DNA from: Desulfuromonadaceae bacterium | GTDB lineage: Bacteria; Desulfobacterota; Desulfuromonadia; Desulfuromonadales; UBA2294 | Assembly (NCBI GenBank): GCA_024636225.1 | Contig: JAGXHN010000008.1 | Coordinates: forward strand, 1 to 9,587 | Reading direction: 5' to 3' | DNA: 9,587 nt | In this document: in pieces, positions 7,301 to 9,587 of the stretch | Layout: every line of letters begins with the position of its first letter | How positions within the stretch are numbered: position 1 is the stretch's first letter | Translations under genes and position numbers: made by a program | The notes under the pieces: generated by a model | Database searches by the model: none | Seen by the model: the letters and a program-made list of their open reading frames with translations, nothing else | What the model was told of the DNA's origin: nothing

Positions 7301-9587
7301 CAGGTTGTTGAAAGCGGTTGCCGGGGTTGTTCTGGTTGCGGCCCGTGGTGCACTCTCTCAACAACTCGGAATTTCGAGTGAACGAATTGAATTGAGCGAA
7401 CCGCTGAAAATCAAGCAGATGCTGCCGGATCCGATCAAGCCTCTGGATGAAATCGAGTTGAATTATTTTAACGGCTTAGGTGGGTTTACTCCGGACGGGC
7501 GGGAGTATGTGATGACGCTTGATCCGGCTCTGCCGACACCATCCCCCTGGGTTAATGTGATGGCCAATCCGGATTTCGGGACGATGGTGAGTGAGTCCGG
7601 GGCTGGCTTTACCTGGTTTGGCAACAGTCAGCGTAATCGGTTAACGCAATGGACAAACGATCCGGTTCTTGATCCTATCTCCGAGGTGGTTTATCTGCGT
7701 GATGAGCAGACCGGAAATCTCTGGACGACAACCCCCCGGCCGATCCACAATTCTGATCTCTGCCGGGTGCGGCATGGGGCAGGCTATTCTACATTCGAAC
7801 GGCACAGTTTTGGAATTTACCAGCTGTTAAAACAGTTTGTCCCGACCGATGATGCTGGTGGCGCTCCGGTGAAACTATATCAGCTGACGGTGCGAAACGA
7901 TACCAGGAGATGGCGGGAGCTCTCAGTGACTTTTTATGTCGAGCTGACACTGGGTGAACACCGGGAGTCGGCGCAGATGCATACTGTCACGCATTGGGAT
8001 CGTCGATCTTCTTCTCTGCTCGGGTATAACCGCTATCATCCGGAATATGGAAATCGGGTCACTTTTGTGACACTCGATCCGCCACCGGAATCGTACAGCG
8101 GTGATCGGACCTCATTCATCGGTCGTAACCGCTCTCTGGCGGATCCGGCAGCTCTCGATAATGTTCATCTCGATGGAATAACCGGAGCGCGTCTCGATCC
8201 GTGTGCTGCACTGCAGAATACGTTTCAGCTGGCTCCTGGTGAAAGTACGGTGATTGTCTGTATGCTCGGCCAGGCCGGTTCCAAGGATGAGGCGTGTCAG
8301 CTGGTCAGCCGTTACCGGCCGGAAGGGGCGGTGCAGACGGCTCTTGACGAAACGACCGCCTGGTGGGATCGTGCTCTTGGCGGCATCACTGTCCAGACCC
8401 CTGAACCTGCCGCTGATATTTTAATCAATCGATGGTTGCTCTATCAGAGTTTGAGCTGCCGGATCTGGGGACGATCGGCTTTCTATCAATCGGGCGGAGC
8501 GTTCGGTTTCCGTGATCAGTTGCAGGATGTTACGGCTTTTATCTCTTGCCAGCCTGAATTGGCTCGCAAACAGATTTTGCTCGCTGCCAGTCGTCAGTTC
8601 AGTGAAGGGGATGTGCAGCACTGGTGGCATCCACCTTCAGGCGCCGGTATACGTTCCCGGATTTCAGATGACCTGCTTTGGCTTCCGTATGTGGTTGCGG
8701 AGTATCTGAGGGTGACCGGTGATGTCGATTTTCTTGAAGAGGAGATCCCGTTTTTAAAAGCGCCGCTGCTTGAAGAGGGGGAGCATGAAGTTTTTTCAAC
8801 GCCTGAACAGCTTTTTGAGCCGTTTTCCCTGTTTGAACATTGTCGTCGCGCCGTGAAAAAAGGGTTGACGGCGGGCCCCGATGGTCTGCCGCTGTTTGGA
8901 ACCGGCGACTGGAATGACGGGATGAATCTGGTCGGTGCCGGCGGGAAGGGGGAGAGTGTCTGGCTCGGATGGTTCCTTGTCGATCTGTTGCAGGGGATGG
9001 TTGAAATCTCTCATGCCCTCAACAAAACGGAAGATGCTCAAACTTATGCGCAACAACGACAACTGCTTTGTCGCAGCATCGAGGATAAAGCCTGGGATGG
9101 AGAGTGGTATCTGCGCGGCCGGTTCGATGACGGCACTCCTTTGGGGTCGGCAGAGAGTGAGGAGGCTCAGATCGATTCTTTACCGCAATCATGGGCCTGG
9201 CTCTCTGGTGGTGCTGATCCACAACGGGCCGAAATCGCACTTGAATCAGCCTGGGAACATCTGGTTCTGCATAAAGAGAAGGTTGTGCTTCTGTTTTCAC
9301 CGCCGTTTGATCACTCTTCCCCTTCACCCGGTTATATCAAAGGATATCCGCCCGGTGTCCGGGAGAATGGCGGGCAGTACACTCACGCAGCCCTCTGGTT
9401 TGCCATGGCGATGGCGCGTACAGGGGATGGTGAGCGTGCGGTGCAGATGTTGAAAATGATGAATCCGATTGAGCATTCGTCGAATCTTGAAACAGCGCGT
9501 CACTACGGGGTTGAACCGTACGTTGTAGCGGCAGATGTCTATCGTCTCCCCGATAAAGTCGGGCGGGGAGGGTGGTCGTGGTACACC
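729..9587 (+). CDS. ndvB: Cyclic beta-1,2-glucan synthase (NdvB/ChvB/Cgs family), 3' end cut by window
   Basis: Inner-membrane enzyme that builds cyclic beta-1,2-glucan from UDP-glucose; the product is normally exported to the periplasm by an NdvA/ChvA-type ABC transporter, not seen here. The frame is open for 2953 codons to the window end. Family signatures read directly: ELWALPQMLR near 218-228 of the conserved N-terminal region (codons about 318-328); RTLIVVPTLL (640-649); GWERKRGKLEQLN (733-745); TLDSDTQLP (776-784, DxD D778/D780); SHDLIEG (890-896); RMHRWIRGDWQ (923-933); WKVFDNLRRSLVP (960-972); RTSPTNIGL (1191-1199); VDSGNL (1259-1264); SWSGTMFEYLMP (1552-1563); PWGVSESAY (1596-1604); YMAHHQGM (1692-1699); GTGDWNDGMNLVG (2724-2736); ENGGQYTHAALW (2879-2890). 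Hydrophobic segments lie near 53-78, 83-105, 563-585, 589-610, 970-988, 990-1013, 1084-1106 and 1110-1133. The last visible motif, GWSWYT, normally precedes about a hundred further residues. The total would then exceed the roughly 2830-2870 residues I recall for rhizobial and Brucella enzymes. No frameshift or internal stop was found. The symbol follows family membership and is not proof of orthology. Confidence 0.95.
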   Translation, partial: MNSGLLVGYFAQKSDARRIIWMLEKRGFFKTLLLHKDSAGRLHSFDPFYRRQLLGLLFFSLLFSGLFVVTLLFLPLVWINSQLTLLSSLFVVAASIGLISGWFIIRRSRYGIDAGLLSEYSKTILSEESLLLLQGRVVDLPIALSLILAHAETSPVIFIKHPSFDKRVVARSNACPVEFKQPLSPTLQPSTKRRRGKGGRVSFQLLKQIRTDRSWVQEVCTDLMEANRVGQGATGVAEWIIDNEYMLVKTVRDILLNLPKSFFRNLPTVVEEPRHGRLPYIYCLSKKVLTDANLHLTRDQILASVLASQEKHPLSIAELWALPQMLRVALIENIKRLAISAQTDLCDSQQAAFWANRLIEANKRDVNQLFYIMAELSVAKPHPSPYFSAQLIDNLYDETDVLVPVQAWIERSFGSLVNELVLQEQNRQTSDQLAIGNAFTSLRQLIQLDWKELFEQLSSVEQILRKDPSGVYPQMDFATRDRYRQVIETVADRSDRDEPSVAQAVVTLAAQNRSVAKSCDEADPGHIGYFLIGAGSGDFSAYLGSDESIFSRTIAYVKKNHTAIYLSGVSILTGLIVTLFGCYALTGVELSLSISLLVLTILPASQLAVEVMNYFVIRFMPTLPLPKMNFQESGIQDEFRTLIVVPTLLLNAKSIQSDLEKLEIRYMSNRENNLLFSLFSDYTDAHQQVVEGDEALYQQMLEGVKRLNDRYGHVFLLFHRERSWCESEQKFIGWERKRGKLEQLNALLDGSSPDYALELVRVGSLEQISHIRFVITLDSDTQLPHGTARRMIETLAHPLNRPRFDATGQLSPGSFTLIQPRVSSSLPSANISFFSRLFAESIGVDPYNRVTADVYQDLTGEGSYHGKGIYDVQAFHRLLTGRFPEDLILSHDLIEGAHARTGLASDIELYDEFPPDYINYFRRMHRWIRGDWQIALWLLPWVPLANGKMGKNPLSWFNRWKVFDNLRRSLVPVSSLFLLLYSWMASSLTASAVLSLVGFCLLWPLMVRVIALLTTRKGHKNFSLSQIWRDTLRIFAEIALMPHLVLVSLGAIFRVLYRMLISHRHLLEWTSSQVAHFGGVAQRKLLIFILCCFSVLSLTLAYLLYHRHPDHLIIATPFLFLWFISPLVGWLLTSRKKPLKVLDEISAQDRDYLRRLTRRTWRYFDDFVNDQTCWLPPDNYQVSHQDQVAMRTSPTNIGLWMLSLLGARDCGYIGVRTLVDRLSATMLTLEKLEKYEGHLLNWYDLSDLHPLEPRYVSSVDSGNLLASLWVMEAGLKELRQRPLLDATVLTGFVDSGNILHRLVSDQRGDDKALLDFEKRLVLWRKPLQSSLELVRQVVDDALVLPDILTAISTSFNEVSEVDYWCRSLKNQIRGAREAVDLYLGWVVSLLEVEPQGITQSVPSFHKVLGEELTLLPSLAETCADAFSDTSFFQIIKNSSKSPEWLVRMSDAYDRSRLEARKLSDQILLLEAQIDRFGKAINMSFLYDPLRKLFAVGYNVSVGRRDESFYDLLASEARLGSFASIARGDVPMEHWFSMGRPHAMVDNHRVLMSWSGTMFEYLMPLLLQNSYENSLLHRAVTRAVDIQINYGRKRKVPWGVSESAYGNLDLNKTYQYMAFGVAELGLKRLMKSQLVVAPYASLLAISIRPKKTLENLKRLENLGLYNNYGFYESIDFSRKATKTGKKGVVVKAYMAHHQGMSFISMLNFLHDNRFRKRFHSDPRVKAFEQLLQERIPTLPPLQLASARENPQIVSSMVGIEDRGKRFTTPHTSIPKTRLLSNSSYNLMLTNTGGGYSQWHGLELTRWRFDQTTDLWGSYIYLYEEEMGNLWSAAYHPVGLEADDYEVEFALDRVTFSRTDFDIHALTDVLVSPEDDVEIRRLSLMNRSDRPRTLCLTSYFELAMAAHNADRQHPAFNKIFIQTEALPEKRTLLAYRRSRSDEPADTFMAHRIASETILTPFEFETDRARFIGRGNTLASPAGASARPGNSQGFVLDPIFSLRHQVTLEPGQRCEVSFILAVARTREEVIALADKYSETYQIDAMEFAWRSAQIELRLLHIQPDDARWFQQLANHMLFPNQLLRVSADQIMENHKGQSGLWPYAISGDLPILLVTIAESRDLNLIRQLLQAHSYWRMHGFAADLLIINEEEGAYDQPLREKLINMIQAYASSTTSGHPGNVLLRSADQIPDDDLRLLKAVAGVVLVAARGALSQQLGISSERIELSEPLKIKQMLPDPIKPLDEIELNYFNGLGGFTPDGREYVMTLDPALPTPSPWVNVMANPDFGTMVSESGAGFTWFGNSQRNRLTQWTNDPVLDPISEVVYLRDEQTGNLWTTTPRPIHNSDLCRVRHGAGYSTFERHSFGIYQLLKQFVPTDDAGGAPVKLYQLTVRNDTRRWRELSVTFYVELTLGEHRESAQMHTVTHWDRRSSSLLGYNRYHPEYGNRVTFVTLDPPPESYSGDRTSFIGRNRSLADPAALDNVHLDGITGARLDPCAALQNTFQLAPGESTVIVCMLGQAGSKDEACQLVSRYRPEGAVQTALDETTAWWDRALGGITVQTPEPAADILINRWLLYQSLSCRIWGRSAFYQSGGAFGFRDQLQDVTAFISCQPELARKQILLAASRQFSEGDVQHWWHPPSGAGIRSRISDDLLWLPYVVAEYLRVTGDVDFLEEEIPFLKAPLLEEGEHEVFSTPEQLFEPFSLFEHCRRAVKKGLTAGPDGLPLFGTGDWNDGMNLVGAGGKGESVWLGWFLVDLLQGMVEISHALNKTEDAQTYAQQRQLLCRSIEDKAWDGEWYLRGRFDDGTPLGSAESEEAQIDSLPQSWAWLSGGADPQRAEIALESAWEHLVLHKEKVVLLFSPPFDHSSPSPGYIKGYPPGVRENGGQYTHAALWFAMAMARTGDGERAVQMLKMMNPIEHSSNLETARHYGVEPYVVAADVYRLPDKVGRGGWSWYT
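2421..3548 (+). other. Membrane pair plus GT84 glucosyltransferase core (residues 565-940)
   Basis: Two hydrophobic segments (about 563-585 and 589-610) precede RTLIVVPTLL, the usual entry to the GT84 core. The processive-glycosyltransferase signatures follow in order: SDYTDA (680-685), the DxD motif D778/D780 in TLDSDTQLP, GEGSYHGKGIYDV (860-872), the acidic SHDLIEG with D892, and an R-x-x-R-W form of the QxxRW motif at R923-W927. In characterised family members this domain initiates the chain on the protein itself and elongates beta-1,2-linked glucan from UDP-glucose on the cytoplasmic face. All motifs are intact, so activity is expected. Confidence 0.85.
3621..4133 (+). other. Four-helix membrane block after the GT84 core (residues 965-1135)
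   Basis: WKVFDNLRRSLVP leads into hydrophobic stretches at about 970-988 and 990-1013, and a second pair at about 1084-1106 and 1110-1133. Between them an amphipathic stretch (1036-1058) precedes SHRHLLEWTSS (1062-1072), a conserved loop in the family. With the pair before GT84 this gives the six helices I recall for the Brucella enzyme, plus the two extra ones at the N terminus. Helix boundaries are estimated by eye. Confidence 0.65.
4143..5963 (+). other. GH189 / glycoamylase-like cyclisation domain (residues 1139-1745)
   Basis: RRTWRYFDDFV (1158-1168) and RTSPTNIGL (1191-1199) open the region. HLLNWYD (1238-1244) and VDSGNL (1259-1264) follow, and later MSFLYDP (1482-1488), YDLLASEARL (1509-1518), SWSGTMFEYLMP (1552-1563), PWGVSESAY (1596-1604), YGFYESIDF (1667-1675) and YMAHHQGM (1692-1699). 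These are the hallmark motifs of the middle domain. Work on an isolated middle domain of this family showed that it cyclises linear beta-1,2-glucan by transglycosylation and is classed as GH189. Conserved glutamates E1559, E1601 and E1671 are candidate catalytic carboxylates, but I cannot assign them with certainty. Confidence 0.8.
6057..6848 (+). other. First GH94-type beta-sandwich domain (residues 1777-2040)
   Basis: The segment starts LLSNSSYNLMLTNTGGGYS and continues with LTRWRFDQTTDLWGSYIYL, MGNLWSAAYHP (about 1806-1836) and a stretch of alternating polar and hydrophobic residues ending LMNRSDRPRTLCLTSYFEL. This is the form of the N-terminal beta-sandwich of GH94 phosphorylases, which occurs twice in cyclic glucan synthases. 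It probably helps bind or position the glucan chain. Domain borders are approximate. Confidence 0.7.
7443..8348 (+). other. Second GH94-type beta-sandwich domain (residues 2239-2540)
   Basis: FNGLGGFTPDGREYVM (2247-2262) opens the domain. GAGFTWFGNSQRNRLTQW and YLRDEQTGNLWTTTPRP follow, lining up by eye with GGGYSQW, LTRW and YLYEEEMGNLWSAAYHP of the first copy. It is joined to the catalytic barrel by the usual helical linker around TTAWWDRALGGI (2542-2553). In GH94 enzymes of known structure this beta-sandwich packs against the barrel and contributes to the active site. Confidence 0.75.
8391..9587 (+). other. GH94 phosphorylase catalytic barrel, C-terminal end missing (residues 2555-2953)
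   Basis: FYQSGGAFGFRDQLQD (2585-2600), QHWWHPPSG (2630-2638), RSRISDDLLWLP (2642-2653), GTGDWNDGMNLVG (2724-2736) and PPGVRENGGQYTHAALW (2874-2890) are the typical GH94 barrel motifs. D2730, the second aspartate of DWND, corresponds to the general acid of GH94 phosphorylases. In Brucella Cgs this domain controls chain length by phosphorolysis of beta-1,2-glucan, releasing glucose 1-phosphate. The window ends in GWSWYT, which is normally followed by GSA-type residues that bind phosphate, so that part cannot be checked here. Confidence 0.85.

Noticed and set aside
729..9587. Possible frameshift or pseudogene
   Set aside because: Line-by-line translation of the frame from 729 showed no stop and conserved motifs throughout, so the gene appears intact within the window.

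Overview
The window is dominated by one very large gene. From an ATG at 729 an uninterrupted reading frame runs to the last base (2953 codons, no stop reached). Reading it line by line gives a cyclic beta-1,2-glucan synthase of the NdvB/ChvB/Cgs type: an inner-membrane, multi-enzyme polypeptide that makes cyclic osmoregulated periplasmic glucans. The family is known from Gram-negative bacteria and, more rarely, from others. Base composition is near half G+C in the gene, the upstream flank is AT-rich, and the non-coding part carries short palindromic repeats. This suits a Gram-negative proteobacterium or Desulfuromonas/Geobacter-like organism, but I cannot fix the taxon from this window and hold that placement loosely.

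Layout: 1-560 is repeat-rich non-coding DNA. It holds several hairpins, two complete 57-bp tandem units plus a third truncated one built on a palindromic core (300-444), and scattered degenerate copies of the same core. 560-728 is an AT-rich leader with three clean small palindromes and a Shine-Dalgarno sequence. 729-9587 is the synthase, cut off by the window end inside a conserved C-terminal motif (GWSWYT), so roughly the last hundred residues are probably missing.

Within the protein the order is: an N-terminal extension with two membrane helices that looks like an extra module (residues 1-199); the conserved N-terminal cytoplasmic region; two membrane helices; the GT84 glucosyltransferase core; four membrane helices; the GH189/glycoamylase-like cyclisation domain; two GH94-type beta-sandwich domains; and the GH94 catalytic barrel. 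In characterised relatives GT84 extends a beta-1,2-glucan from UDP-glucose, GH94 trims it by phosphorolysis to set its length, and the middle domain closes it into a ring by transglycosylation. All three are present here with their signature motifs.

The most interesting points are the N-terminal extension, which resembles a split alpha/beta domain around a membrane hairpin and makes the protein longer than the classical enzymes as I remember them, and the palindrome-rich region ahead of the gene. I saw no convincing new defence, RNA or mobile system.
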